A stretch of DNA of 42,158 nucleotides from Phoronis australis. Taxonomy: Eukaryota; Phoronida; Phoronidae. Position numbers and translations under genes: made by a program. The stretch covers positions 65,198 through 107,355 of the forward strand of contig NMRA01000628.1 in the NCBI GenBank assembly GCA_002633005.1. Reading direction: 5' to 3'. Of this stretch, positions 1-12,489 are shown piece by piece (the stretch's first letter is position 1; each line of letters opens with the position of its first letter). Below the pieces are notes generated by a model that saw only the letters and a list, made by a program, of their open reading frames with translations, was not told the DNA's origin and searched no databases.

Positions 1-170
1 CCGACCAGCTGGTCGGCTGATGGCCGGTCGGCTGAAGGGTCGGCTGGGGAGTCGCCTTATGAGTCGGCACTGCGGGCGGCTGCCGGTCGGCTAATTTTTA
101 GCCGACCGGTCGGCAAATTAGACGACCGGTCGACGGCTAGTCGTCGACCAATTTCCGACCGGGCGGCCAA
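1..170. repeat. GTCGGC/GCCGAC-rich palindromic cluster
   Basis: The first 170 bases are built almost entirely from GGTCGGC and its complement GCCGACC, far more GC-rich than the AT-rich DNA that follows. The clearest hairpin pairs 82-93 with 99-110 (11 of 12 bases, 5-nt loop); several other copies face both ways. It may be the end of a transposon with subterminal repeats that is cut by the window edge, or a degenerate satellite. No coding signal is visible. Confidence 0.6.
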
Positions 171-3100
171 AAATTCGTGATGTGTGCTGTATGTAGCACT
201 TGTGCTAATGTCTCTTTTGTTGTACTGTATCTACCCACACCCTGATTTATAATATACGCTTTACCTATACCTACACTTACCAAGTCCGGAGTTTGTTGAA
301 AACTAAAACTAAATTGTGATTTGGGCCACTTATTGCCTGCCCTTTGATCTTGTAAGGAACAGTGATAACTGTACATGACTTAATTGGCCACAGTATTTTA
401 CAGTCCACACACAGGTTGTACTGGAATTTTGAGAAGAGTGGACTATGTTTTGTAAGTTAATTTAAGTTTGGGTTTAAGATATATATCTAGTTAACATTAA
501 CACAAGTGATAGTTTCCGACAATGGGACTATATACAAATATTTACATGTATACGATATAGGACAGAGTCAGGATGAAGTGGCTCATCTACCAACAGAGGG
601 AGTACACATATGAGTTTGGGTTTCAAGGCAATATCTGAGAGTTGCCGCAACTGTTACATTGACAGAGTTGTGAAGAATTCATTAGCAGCTGATTGAAAAA
701 ACATTTAGTGTACTCATGCTTCCAGTATTATTTGGGAGACTTCTTTGTCTTATGTTTTGATAACAAAGAGAAAAATAAGCATTAGTTTTTTACTATAGCT
801 TGAAATACTTGATAGCTTTCACAATTACACTGTTTCAAGATTTTTTAAATGTTATTAGTTTGTCATAGAAACAATTAATTCTATTACAAACACTAAACTT
901 ATTTATTCCGGGTAAAAGTGATCACAGTATTTTTCAAGTACATCACGAGCAACAGAACCATTAGCATCGACTTGGAAGTATATAGTGGTAGTATTAAAGG
1001 TACATTACATCCTGTATAAGTGGCCGGAAATTCAATATTGTCTTTTATTTCCGTCTGTAAAACTTTTTCTTGCTAATATGGTCCAGGAACACTTTCCAAT
1101 ACCAGCAAGTAAAATGTATTTGTTAGTACGTGTCGTGTAGAGGTACTTGTACGGTGTTTTGGTGATAATTGGTCAATGCAGAAAATGCTGGCTAATAACA
1201 TATAAGTGTTTGTTTATTTTACAGATGACAGTCAGGTAAATGTGTCTGTGACCGAATGCATACCTTCTAGTGCTTTACTATACCACACTGCATATTGTGC
1301 CTATCCTTAAACTTCTTGCTTTCAATTAACTCCTTCATCTGGTGTGGGTTCTCCTTCTGGTAATAACCTGCATTATACATGTGAGTGCGATCACGAAACA
1401 CAACATCAAATCAGATTAAAATTCTGCAAAAAATGCATTTCATTGTGGATCTACATTCCTCTTTATGTGCACAATCTCTAGTGGAATAAAATCACTTCCA
1501 AGACATTTCTTGAAGACTTTGATGTATGTGCCCTAGATGAAATGGATGAGTAGATGTGGCATCTACAACTCCGTGTACACAATGACTTTTCTGCACAAAA
1601 TCTTATAACTTGACTGCTCTGGGTCTGCTTACACAAATGCCACTACTTATCCAAATCCCCATTTAATATGAAGTGTCCTTCTTCCTAGTGAATTCAATAT
1701 AGGATATAGTTATTTTGTATCCATAAGTATGTACGATAACATATGATGTACTAGTGGCCCACTGCCACATGCATCTGATCAATTCCTTGCTTAGCTAGCT
1801 TTAATGACTTATTTTGCACAATCTCCACTGTAGTTCATCACATTCTTGATAGGCATTTTTTTTTCTTTTTGCTAGTGTTTCCTGAGGTATTCCCACTCAC
1901 ACATTGTGTTTGTTTTGAATTGATAGTGTCATTTTGCTTAGATTGTGTGTCCTAGTTTGTATAGTCTGTTCCTTCACCTACATGTTAAAAGGCATGCAGC
2001 TGCAGCATATACGTACAACACAGACCACCTGGAGCCACTGGTTAGGAAGGTGACATTGACGAACGACAATTTACACTACGTGGATTACACAGCATGCTTC
2101 AATAGATACTGCCTTCGCCAACATTTGTTAGGTAATTCTTCATATACCTTGAATTATATGAAAGTCCTGCGTGACTGAATAGTACGTATTGCAAATGGTT
2201 TCGATGGAATTTTTTGCCTGACTAAGTTGTGGGTTGCATTCCACAGTTCGTCATAATTTCCCTGGTGTTAATGTTGTGAGTACTATGTATTTTTTCACCC
2301 AGTTGCTGTTCTAATGATTTGGAATAGTATTTTTTGTTTGCAGCTTCTCTTTGATGTTGAATGTATTTTACAAAGGGCCTGCTTGGTACTAACACGTGAA
2401 AATGATCTACTCCCTTCACGTTGGAGATGCACCAATTATGTCCGCATATCAACTGTGCTGTTAACCCATGTCAATACCAAACTGTTTGATTCGTGAACTG
2501 TGTTCTTGAAGGCGAGTGTGACTGAAACTTTTAGAAAAGGATAGCAAATGTTACATGTGGACAGATGGTGAATTTCCATCCATTGTCTTTTGAGAATAAT
2601 TCACTCACGCTTTCTACTTTCAGTCCTTCTGTGTTACAAACTAGCATTTCCGAACATGGATATACTGCAGATGCTCCAGTTAATAGAACCAAGAAGGACT
2701 TGGAGGGAATGTTGCTCCAAATTAACAGAGAAAAGACCAAATTTTACATCCCTTAAGAGTATCATGTGCTGCTTGCTGGTCACAATATTTGTAAATGTCA
2801 TTTGTGCACCTTTGCACTTGTCTGTCATTTATTGTTATAGGGAAACCATACTTTATAAAAACCAGGAAACGGACTAAAACAAATTACATGAATTGTATAG
2901 GAGTACTGTGCCTCATATTCCAGATTACTTGTCTTCCCATCTCAAACACCCATCCACAAAATGAGGCAAAATCGTAAACAAATTATTTAATGATTCAGTG
3001 CCAAGCGTGCTTTCCGAATTACACCGTTCTGTTTTACTAATGAGGGTAGCCTGCGCAAACGCATTCAGTCCAATCATAGGAAGCGAAGATTTATGTATTG

Positions 3101-5224
3101 TTATGAAGAAGGAGTGAATTGTATTTTCAAAAATCTCCAAGAATTCTGCAACCATCTCAAAAAGCATTCTATCATATCTTCTACATGTGTATGTCTCCTA
3201 TGCCTCACTTTCCAATTAAAAAAATACAAGACTGGTAGAATCCCAAGAAACTTGGTTTGGCAAAAATTGCCAAACATAAGCTTTCCTCTAAACCGTCAAA
3301 GTAAGGCCAAAAACAAGGACCCGAATGATGGAATTCAACCATCTATTCATTGTGACAGATAATACGAATGGTTTCAATTTAAATGTGAAAATGTTATTGA
3401 GGTCAATCCAGCTCCCTCTGAGGTGGAATGGTTTTGTCTAGCGTGCGACTCCAGCATAATATCAAATGAATGATATTAGTTACTTCAAAAACAAGACACT
3501 TATTCATTTTTATTACGTGAAACTAACTGTTGCTCAACTGTTTTCAAATATTGACTACTACTTGATGCAGAATATGTTAATGATTCTTAATGTTTGAGTC
3601 ATATTTAATTTTCATTATGCAAAATATGCCTTGTCCAGTATTATGCGGCTCAAATACATTTTCGTTTCTGATCATAGCCTTTAATTTACTATTGTAGGTA
3701 TCCGTTTTGTACTTGTATAAAGTTCAATCATAACAGCTAACAGTTTTGATTAAAAGATGCATAAAATTCTGGCTTAAATCTACCAGGCTTTAAACTCCAA
3801 CATGGCAGCACATCTAGAGTTGCCGATTCAAATGACTCAGGAACTATATAATGAACATGGTGATGTTATAAAGTCCAAAGGACTTGGGCTAAGAATTCAG
3901 GGTTTACTACTAAACATTAACAAAATGTTGTTTAACAATTACTGTTTATCAGGTAATTCACCAATCATTGTAAAGCTTGATTTTCAATTGATTACAGTTC
4001 TTATTTTATTTTCAGATGGATAAGTTGTATTGTGTGTCACCTACTGGTTTTGTTTATTATTTTCGCATCAGTTTAGACGCCAGTTTATTTCCAAAGTGCT
4101 CAAATGTGGGAAAGTGTTGACAACAACACAACTGGTGTTGTTTTTAACATATTCTGCATCAAGTAGTAGTCAATATTTGATAATAATCATCATCCATTCT
4201 CAGTACTCAGTGTTGCTGTTACTTTGATGTAAATTAGTTGTAATTATATTTTAGGATCCAAATACATCTTTTCTGAGGGGATGGGTTGTTCATTTGGAAG
4301 GTGGTAGGTTGTTTTGATCGATCGCTGCTGAATGCATTCCTCGAAGCCCTCTTTAGTAACATCCACAGAACAAGGAAAAGAATGTTGTTCAATAAAAACA
4401 AGTTTAACTTATTTGAGATGTCAGAGGGGTATTCAGTTATAAGCTACACCTATTCAATAACAAGTTACCTATGCCGTATCCAACTTTAGTCCACTATTCA
4501 GCGTGTATGAGATTTTTATTTCAAATTATTCAATGATCATTTTTATTCTTCCTGCTTTGAATAAGTCTCATCAATGCTAACTAATACCGTATGTCTAGAA
4601 ATACAGATCCTTAAAGACGGTACTGATGTGTCATGAAACAATGTAAAATAAAATGAATCACATGCAAACTACAAATTCTATGTTGTTTTCTCTGAAGGAA
4701 AATACAATATTTCTTGTTACACTAAATTTTATGGTGTTCAGAATGTTGAAATTAGCCTACATTCTAATTTTGACTTTAGACTTCATTGCACACTATTTGA
4801 CTGTAAGAAATGAAATGCCACCTCGTTTTACGCTTATAAAATGTTCTTATAGTTCTTACCATGATATGATTAAATTTCCATTACCAACCAGAACTACCTA
4901 TTGACTAAATAAACACCTTTAGAATTCTTTGGAATTAGTACAGCCAGTTCCTTACAATTGCAAATTGGTTTGTGTTCGCACTGCATGTGATTGGGGCATT
5001 GAAAAAATCAAAATCTGATTAGATGAACATGCTGTCTTCAAAAGCAAGTATTGACAACCATGCAACGTCAAATAAACAAAACATTGGCTTTGTGACCGAC
5101 TGTGTAACACTGATGAATAGATAAAGTGTGCATTTTACAAGTCAATTACTTACATTAGGCAAAATGCGAGGTATTTCATAAGCATAAAGGCTATATACTA
5201 TATTTTTGTTTACACCTTTACAAA
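171..5224. other. AT-rich region without a recognisable gene
   Basis: Open frames here are short, AT-driven and match no family I recognise. A few stretches look exon-like. At 2342-2495 (plus) an open frame follows a TTTGTTTGCAG acceptor-like site. At 1945-2131 (plus) an open frame ends at a weak GTAATT donor. At 3093-3362 (plus) a frame contains a loose C..C/H..H spacing. None has a supported partner exon. A perfect long inverted repeat inside (3545-4179) is listed separately. Confidence 0.4.
3545..4179. repeat. Perfect 36-bp inverted repeat, arms 564 bases apart
   Basis: Bases 3545-3580 are the exact reverse complement of 4144-4179. Identity is complete over 36 bases and stops abruptly at both ends. 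A perfect match in otherwise decayed DNA implies a recent or conserved event. Candidates are the terminal repeats of a ~635-bp non-autonomous element, or two inverted copies of a short repeat. No target duplication was obvious. Confidence 0.75.
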
Positions 5225-5398
5225 TTGTACTTCGGGAGCAAGTTTTCTGTTATACGGAATTTTTTAAATGCACGACACTTTTCATTGTTCACGGTCTTTA
5301 TTCCGTTGCGTTCATACTTTGTTCAGAAAGTATGAACGCAATGGAATAAAGACCGTGAACAATGAAAAGTGTCGTGCATTTAACAAATTCTGTATAAC
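5225..5398. repeat. Near-perfect 71-bp-arm palindrome made of Penelope-like terminal repeat
   Basis: Arms 5249-5319 and 5328-5398 are reverse complements with about four mismatches and an 8-nt loop. Each arm is a copy of the same sequence found at 27563-27637 and 30938-31012, where it ends a Penelope-like composite. The left side extends further (5225-5248) with the GTACTTCGGGAGCAAG segment that also lies beyond the 31012 copy. It is therefore two head-to-head copies of an element end with no body between them. Confidence 0.75.
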
Positions 5399-7216
5399 CT
5401 TTACAAATTATCAAAGAATACAACTGCAGTGGAATTTGAAAACAAAAACAAAACCAACCTCAGCAAGTATTTACTTCCTGTATAAAATACTCCTCCACTT
5501 GTGAAGACTCGGGACATTCTATTAACGCGCATGTCATCAAAAATAATTTGTGGGACCTGAATGAAAATATGCTTCTTTGGAAAATTGTGAAAAAACTGCA
5601 AGATCGTTGTCCAAATGGGCTATAACTTCTGGTTACTATGTGTCATTCACTACATATTGTTATTGACTAAGAACGAGTTTCACAGTACCCAAAATGTATT
5701 GGATACCTATATTTGCCAGAAACCCCCAACTCCGTCTGTACAGAAGCTATTGGCTGCTGCGTGCACTCGTCATCATGCTGGCAATGGTGTTTGAATTTTT
5801 TCGTTTCCTTTAATTGTTTTTAAGATAAAAATTTAAACAAAGTGACAAGGTTGATGAAAACAATTAGATAGGTGATATAATACGATAGAAATTCTTCAGA
5901 TTGAGACAGCCTCCTAAAATCAGAACACAGAAATACTTGGAGAAATTAATTTTCTTTATCCTGAAATTTATGACATGAATGATTCCCAAATTCTGAAAGC
6001 TGTGTTTAAGCATAACAGATTGCAAGAATGTTCCTGTAATTTCATTAAAAGTGACTCTCATGACAAAAACATTTTAAAAATTGTTACCGGTTCTCTTGAC
6101 AATTGTGTGAATTTCTAAAACTTTAGACATGCTCCGACCTTGATCAAAATAATTATTCACCGTTCCAAATTGGTGAATTTTTGCGTAATTAATTTTTCAG
6201 TGTGCAGTTAACTGTGGAACTGATAGATGATTGTTCTTGTTTATAACGTGATCTGATTTAACAAAAGGGGTTGTAAAAGTGATGACAATTTATTGGTTAG
6301 TTTTTGATCTTTAGTGACTAATTGAAGAACTAGTAAGTGACAACAGATATCAATAGTCCAATTCAGTTAAGGACTATGAAGCAGATGATAATAGGGGCAG
6401 TACCTGTGTGGTTAAAGAGTAATGCCTTTGATTTAAAAATCCTGAGGGACTTTCTGATGTGTAAGCTGCAGGTTTTTTTTCCTCAAAAGAAATGATGTAT
6501 GTTGTCAAAATCAGTTGCATAAGGAGTTAGCCACAGAATGATCTCATTAATTGATATGCTTAAGGGGATTTCGATCAAAGAGCATTTTTTAATTAGTTAG
6601 TCTGATACATACCAAGGGAACTTGTGTCATGTGATAAAATGTTATTGTTTGTACAAGTTTTGGAAAAAAATAAATGGTGTATCATGAAACCTTACAATTT
6701 TGTTTTTAGCGACTAGCACCAATGTATAACACAGGATAAATTACTTTTATATAAAGACTTAAAATGTTATAGATTTTGGATTTCCTACATATAGTTAAGG
6801 TTGAGAATGCATGCCTGCATGATGTTCTCTGTACAATTGTTACTTTGATAACACTATCATCGATGGTGTCACAAATCAGAAACAATTGACCCATGAAAAT
6901 CCGATATTAATGATGTGAATGTCCTACTGTACTCTCTGCCTCAATTTTCTATACTGAGGATGACCTAAACAGCTGCTGCGTTCCCTGTTAATTCCAGGAT
7001 GTCATGTCCTTTGGGGGGGGGGGGAGTATTTTTTATTTAGTGCATCTCCGTTGAAGAAATGTATGTTTTGATTATTTTTGGCAGCTTTTCCAGAATTTCC
7101 GTAAAACTTCCAGGTATAGATTTGGAAATTCCTGGTCAATAGTGTTTGGTGTTGTGAAAGCTGTTGTGATAGAAATAGATATTTTTGAAATCATTTTTTG
7201 CATTAGGCTCACCATT
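5399..7216. other. Unexplained AT-rich DNA with a G12 homopolymer
   Basis: No gene or repeat family was recognised. The only notable local feature is an uninterrupted run of 12 G at 7013-7024, a likely slippage or assembly-error site. Confidence 0.4.
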
Positions 7217-7583
7217 CTAATACAACGTATGTCCTTCACAGACTACCACAAATGTCACTTTGGAAGCCAATGCCTTGTTTAGCAAGAGTTTCACACTGTC
7301 ACTTGTTGACGCCGGAGCCTCAGAGCGAGCATACACTGCTCGATAATTTCCTTTAATTATATCACTCATTGGAACAGTACTAAAAACGTCACCGCTGGTC
7401 GCTTCATCATCAGTATCAACGTCGCTGTCGTAGTAAATTGTTGCTAATCTGGCATTGTGATCTGGTGAACAGCATTTAATTCCGGACTTCTCCCTCAACT
7501 CACCAATATTTTTGCTCATCTTTTGGAGCGAAATTAATCTTCAAATGTTCCAACACTTTTGAAGTTGCCAAATCTTCCATCAT
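7217..7583 (-). CDS. Candidate coding exon(s) of unknown protein, one frame break
   Basis: On the minus strand an ATG pair at 7583-7578 opens a frame starting MMEDLATSKVLEHLK and running to a stop at about 7500. A second frame continues from there to 7217, with an acidic stretch DSDVDTDDEATSGD and well-mixed codons. Two readings are possible. One is an exon ending at 7504 before a GGTGAGT donor-like site, with the downstream frame being chance. The other is one continuous protein broken by a frameshift near the A5 run at 7509-7513, since the two halves join naturally around DEQK. No domain was recognised. Upstream sequence near 7584-7620 has stops, which favours the ATG as the true start. It could be a host gene 5' exon or a decayed mobile-element protein. 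Confidence 0.35.
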
Positions 7584-8339
7584 GGTCTCGAATATCTCCT
7601 AAGCTTTGGTGAAGTACAGGGTCAATATGCTATCAAATTTTAGTTCAGTGTGAGAACGTCAATAGTGCACTAGTCAGCTGATCTGTCAACTGTGCTTCTT
7701 CTGTTACTTTTCTTTCATTCTAATCGCACAGTGAACGTTTTGTCGTCACTTCGTGACAACTAAATCGTTTCAATAATGTTTACGTTTTAAAATTGCTTCT
7801 GTTATTACATGTACTGTACTACAGGTACCCCAATATCGTCCGCATACGTCGCGATTCTAGTCGGGTTTTCCATCGGTAGGGAATTATGTATGCATGAAAA
7901 GGGAGATAAATCTTTATTTTGATACATAAACGAGACGACAAATACGGAAATTCTAAGCTAAAAGGGTTATTTTTACATTTTAAGGTAATCCTAATTACTG
8001 CGAAACTCATTCAAATTAAAACAATCACGAACCGTTTTTCCGCGGTTTATTTGGCACGGATACAAACTGATAATATCTCGCGAGATTTAGCCCCATTTTT
8101 TGCGATATTCTGTAAAAGTGTAATGCCATACCTAAAAGACCAGTCGCCAGCCGCTTAGAGAGACGCCTTTCGTGAAAATGTCATACAACCCGACGGACAA
8201 CTGGCGTGCCCCCCAAAAAAAATTGCGTGCAACCGACATGAGGGTGGAGCCGGGGACAGTCGACAAATCCAAGACTGCGAATGCATGTACGGATTAGAGA
8301 GAAATTTCAAGAGAACATTTGGTTACTCGATCAGTATTA
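7584..8339. other. Intergenic, nothing recognised
   Basis: Contains no supported coding frame or repeat. If the minus-strand exon at 7217-7583 is real, its promoter would lie here; no TATA box was seen. Confidence 0.3.
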
Positions 8340-10470
8340 GTGCATGTTTTATCCTTTGAGTGCCTTGGCCAGGGCATTACTGTTATGGTTTCCGTTTTTG
8401 AGGAGAGGGTCCATTGTTGGAATCGACTACCTCTATTTTCCTGTTTTTTGAGAAATCGCACAACCGGTTTTCATGTTGAGGAAGGTAACTTCTTGCAAGG
8501 TCACACGACGATGGAATGGACTGTCACTCTTTTCCAAACTTAATAATGTTTAGCCTTTGATCTTAAGGTGAACATTCCAGACGGGACCCTCTCTCGATGG
8601 GGCGGTTCGAGTGAATTGCCCCTTTGTCCTTCTATACATGTAAATCCGACATTGCCAAGTATTCAAAAGCCGGGAGAATTTGAGATTCCAAATTCATCAA
8701 AAACACAAAACATTGATTCGCTCACATGCAGCACAGCAGTATCAAGACATTCGATCCAGACAATCCGAAACGTGAAAATACAATAGCATGACCGACAGGT
8801 GGAATTTTGATGCAAATGAAGACCACTATATGGGAATTAGACAAAAGGAATATTTCCGATGGTTAGTTATAAAATAACATTACTTTTTCCATGGTATAAC
8901 AAGAATAGTATTTCTTTTGAAAATCATCACCAGGTGTTGGAATGTCGAAAAGACTGTCAGGGCTACGATTTGTGATGACCATGCTCGTGTCAAAAGGGAG
9001 CACTCAAAGTACTGGTAATCATAAACAAAGGTTCCAGCGTTTTTTTGAGTTTCAAGTTTAACCGTTATAGGTACCTCTGAAATGATCAAAAATGACAATT
9101 AGAAGCCAATCTTGTAGGAATTTATGAAGCTTTAGTGAATTTAGTTGCAGCCTGATGTTGTAAAGCTCTATAATCCCAGGAGCGGATCCAGGATTTTGAG
9201 TTGGGGGGGGGGGCAGGGCAGAGTATTAGCCAGGAATTCGCCCGTCAGACATTCGCACTCCCGAGCTGCCAAATGGAATCTGGGAGAATTTTATGGGGCC
9301 ATGGCTCCCTTGGCCCCCTCTAAATCCTCCACCGAATCCGATCTCCAATGAACATCGTGCACTGAGACGAGTTTAGCCTGTCTAAAAAACTCTCAAATAA
9401 ACTGACGAAATTCAGACAGTTCCCAAAAATATACGTGCAATTCAAATGACAGTAAATGTGTTGCTTTTTGACTCAGAATCAAAATTTGTCGTTTTAACTC
9501 ACAAACAGGAGATCAAAAAGAAATCGAGTCATTAAATCAAGGTAAATGCATTGTTCATGGAATCAATTGTTGGTTTCTGATTTGTGTATCTATTCTACCA
9601 AAGTCTACCGATTGAAAACATGATTTTTGACAATTAGAAGTTAATCTTGACGGTGCTTCATTGAACTTACATGTAGTTGCAGGCTTACATTGGGAAAATT
9701 CGATCTATCATCAGATCCCCAAATCGCAAACTACAGTAAATTATGATATTGATGACTGCCGCACAGCTCTAAAAAGTGCCTCAAAAAGTTCTCACAATTC
9801 TAATGACAGAAAATTGTTTATTGATATAGGAACTAGATTAGTTGCTTAAATTCGCAAGTAATAGATCGAAAAGGAAGTTTAAGTCTTTAAATAACTCAAC
9901 TTAAACTCATTGTTCATCAACTTTGAAAGGTTGTCGTTGCACTTCCTTGATGTTTTCTTTTCCAGTTGTATTGCGCAATGAATTTTTGTTCCTCAAAACT
10001 AAATCCTTTGTTTGCCATTCCTGTGCATACTACACAGACTGAGCATGTGGACCATGTCATGACTGATATGACGCAAATACGTCAAAAATACATGTAACTA
10101 TTCACTATAGGTCCCCGCAGAATCTCCATCGTGGACTCCTTTGTGTACATTTTCAGTTTGGGACGCACTGTATCATTTCCCCAGCCACCAAAAGCTGGAC
10201 AACTGGTCGTATTTCAAAAGGGTATTTGAAACAGCACCAAAGGCACTATACCATTGATCTCGGGACCTCACCTTTAAAAAAAAATCCTGCAAAGATTGTT
10301 CATGATAAAATAAACTTTCCCGAAACTGGACCGTAATAAAACGAATTTTGACGGATACGTACGAGGTAAGCAGTCTATCTGAAATGAATCATACCTGAGC
10401 TGACCGGCGACTAACTTTAGTTTAGGGGCAGAGGTGGTGGCGAAAGGAATCGGGGATAGTTTGGCGAAGT
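8340..10470 (+). repeat. Diverged repeat unit, copies A and B (A interrupted)
   Basis: Shares many blocks, in the same order, with 12490-13930. Examples are ACTGTCACTCTTTTCCA (8519 and 12633), GAATAGTATTTCTTTTGAA (8910 and 12933), TGACAATTA near 9095, 9630 and 13181, and CCAGCCACC at 10181 and 13691. A second partial copy of the right half starts near 9600. Copy A is interrupted at about 9180-9350 by a separate dispersed repeat. No coding potential was seen. It is either an old segmental duplication or copies of a large, unidentified element. Confidence 0.6.
9180..9350 (+). repeat. Dispersed repeat fragment (GGATCCA...GAGTT type)
   Basis: Aligns along its length with 18249-18390, with shared blocks AGAGTATTAGCCAG, GTCAGACATT and TGCCAAATGGAATCTG. 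It includes a G10 run. The remaining part of the family, TTTGGCGAAGTC, appears separately at about 10460, and both parts are joined in the copy at 18246-18500. Confidence 0.7.
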
Positions 10471-12489
10471 CGAATTTGTTTGTGCCCCCAATACTTTTTG
10501 CTTTCCTAGGGCCCGTAGGTAGAATGCAAATACGAAAAAAATATTAAGCGGCACATTTTCGTACCTGCAACTGGGGTTCGTGGTGAATGCTTGTTTTGAC
10601 TTGTGTGTTTTGATACTTAAAAGAGCTTCCCTTGTCTGGTAGTGCCTGAGCCGGTTCTTTGCCCCAAAACATGTCGCGCTTCAGTTAAGACTTCATTGTG
10701 GAGTCGGACAGCTTGCGGATACACCGGTGAACTTGAGCTCATTTCGACTCCGGTTTCAAAAGAGCGGCTTTGGAAATTTTTTCTCTATTTCCCGATAAAT
10801 GCACTGTTTATCGGTCATCGTTGTCGGTGCCAGAAGTTCGTCTTCTGCAAAGTGCAGGATAGGCGAAACAATGGTGGGTCGGCAGCTGGCCGCGTAACCG
10901 ATAAATCAACCTGGGCAAGCATACAACCCGAAGGCCAAATTAGTGCTAGCTGTGCGACAATGCAGTGGTAGGCCAGCAAAGTTTTCGAAATGGGAGGTTT
11001 CGCTGTTGACAGAGTGGTTGCCTAGCTTGTAGACGGCAACCATCTTATGATGTAAAAAACCCTGCATGGTCTTCAAAACAGCTGGCATTGCATGAGACAG
11101 GCAACAACAAACAGTATTTGTAGAGCATTACACTACCCGCTTCAAATCGGCCCGCACCGCAATTACGCGGCACGTGGCAGGTGAGTGTTTTGAAACGTCT
11201 ATTATGGCATATTATCTTGAGTATTTCGAAGTGCAGAAGTGAAGTGTACTTTCAACCAATCGTATTGTATGTATTTAAAACAAATCATCTCGAATTGCTT
11301 TAGTTGTAGAAGCTTTCAAATATTTTGTGGATAGTATCATCTGGAAATTATATTTTGACGTTTTCTATCTTGTTTATATGTATACTTTTCAAAAGGAAAA
11401 ATCCCGCATTTAAAGTTGCACATTTTCGTGTTATTTTAAATGGATTTGTTAAAAAATAACACATTCTGGAAAATTTAGAGTGCTTGTGCAGCGCGTATTG
11501 GTTAATCTAGAATATTTCCTTAGGCATTCCCATGGGCACATTTAAACCCAGTGGGTCACATTAAACGAGCAAAATAGAACAGATTTGCTATAAAAATAAG
11601 CTATACTTTAAAATGAGTAGAGCTTAAATATCACAAAATTTCCCTATCAGAATGTACAATTGACAACAACGTGCAGAATTTCGCTTCGACGTCTATGCAA
11701 ACTTTATTGAACATAGGTACATGCACGTGTTAATTTTTAAATGTCCTGGCTTTCAATGGAATAATGGTACAGCAAATTAAGAACTGCGTTGCTTTGGAAC
11801 GGGAATTCCTCCAATCAAAAATGGACCAGTAATATCCGCTTCATCGCTCAAATACGGCGTGAAGGTCCACAGTAGAAAAAAATAATCTTGAATGCATATG
11901 TCTAGTGCATGGTTTTTGGCTAGTTAAAAATATTTCAAGTGCTTTTAAAAATTCCCTTAGAAAATACGAGTGTCGGATTTGGAGAGAAATCCATTGCATC
12001 TGGTACACGTACTCCGCCAAAATATCGCCGTGATTAGTACGAATCTCCATTGATTACCAGCCTGTCCCGCACCGCACACAGGGACCCTGTACTTTTACTA
12101 GACCCCGGTGTGTTTTTGAATAAGCCTTTGATGTTAGTTTGAGTAAGTGGCCCCCGATGGGACCGCGCTGTACAGACTTCGAGAACCCCAAGCTATCGTG
12201 GCACAGCGACTCCGTAGAATATTCTACATGTATGCAAGTGGAAGTGTCGAACTCTGTGTCGCTTTATCTAATTAAATAACTATGTTGTCTCTAATAGACG
12301 TAACGTTTTTGGCGCTAATTGGCTTCCTGATGGGGTCGTACGATAGTAATTATCAAACTTAATTAATGTCAGGAATAAATGAAGAGATGACGCTCTTGTG
12401 TTGATCAATAATACATATTTTCATACTGTATTTAGGCAGCCAGCCCTTAGAGACGACACGTTAAATGCATGGCATCCATACACCCTTTC
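10471..12489. other. Nothing recognised between repeat copies
   Basis: About 2 kb with no supported gene. The longest frames are short and cross-strand overlapping, without splice context. Confidence 0.3.

Noticed and set aside
3093-3362. Frame with CIFKNLQEFCNHLKKH, suggestive of a C2H2 zinc finger
   Set aside because: Cys spacing is wrong for a finger, no second finger follows, and the surroundings are AT-rich with no splice support.
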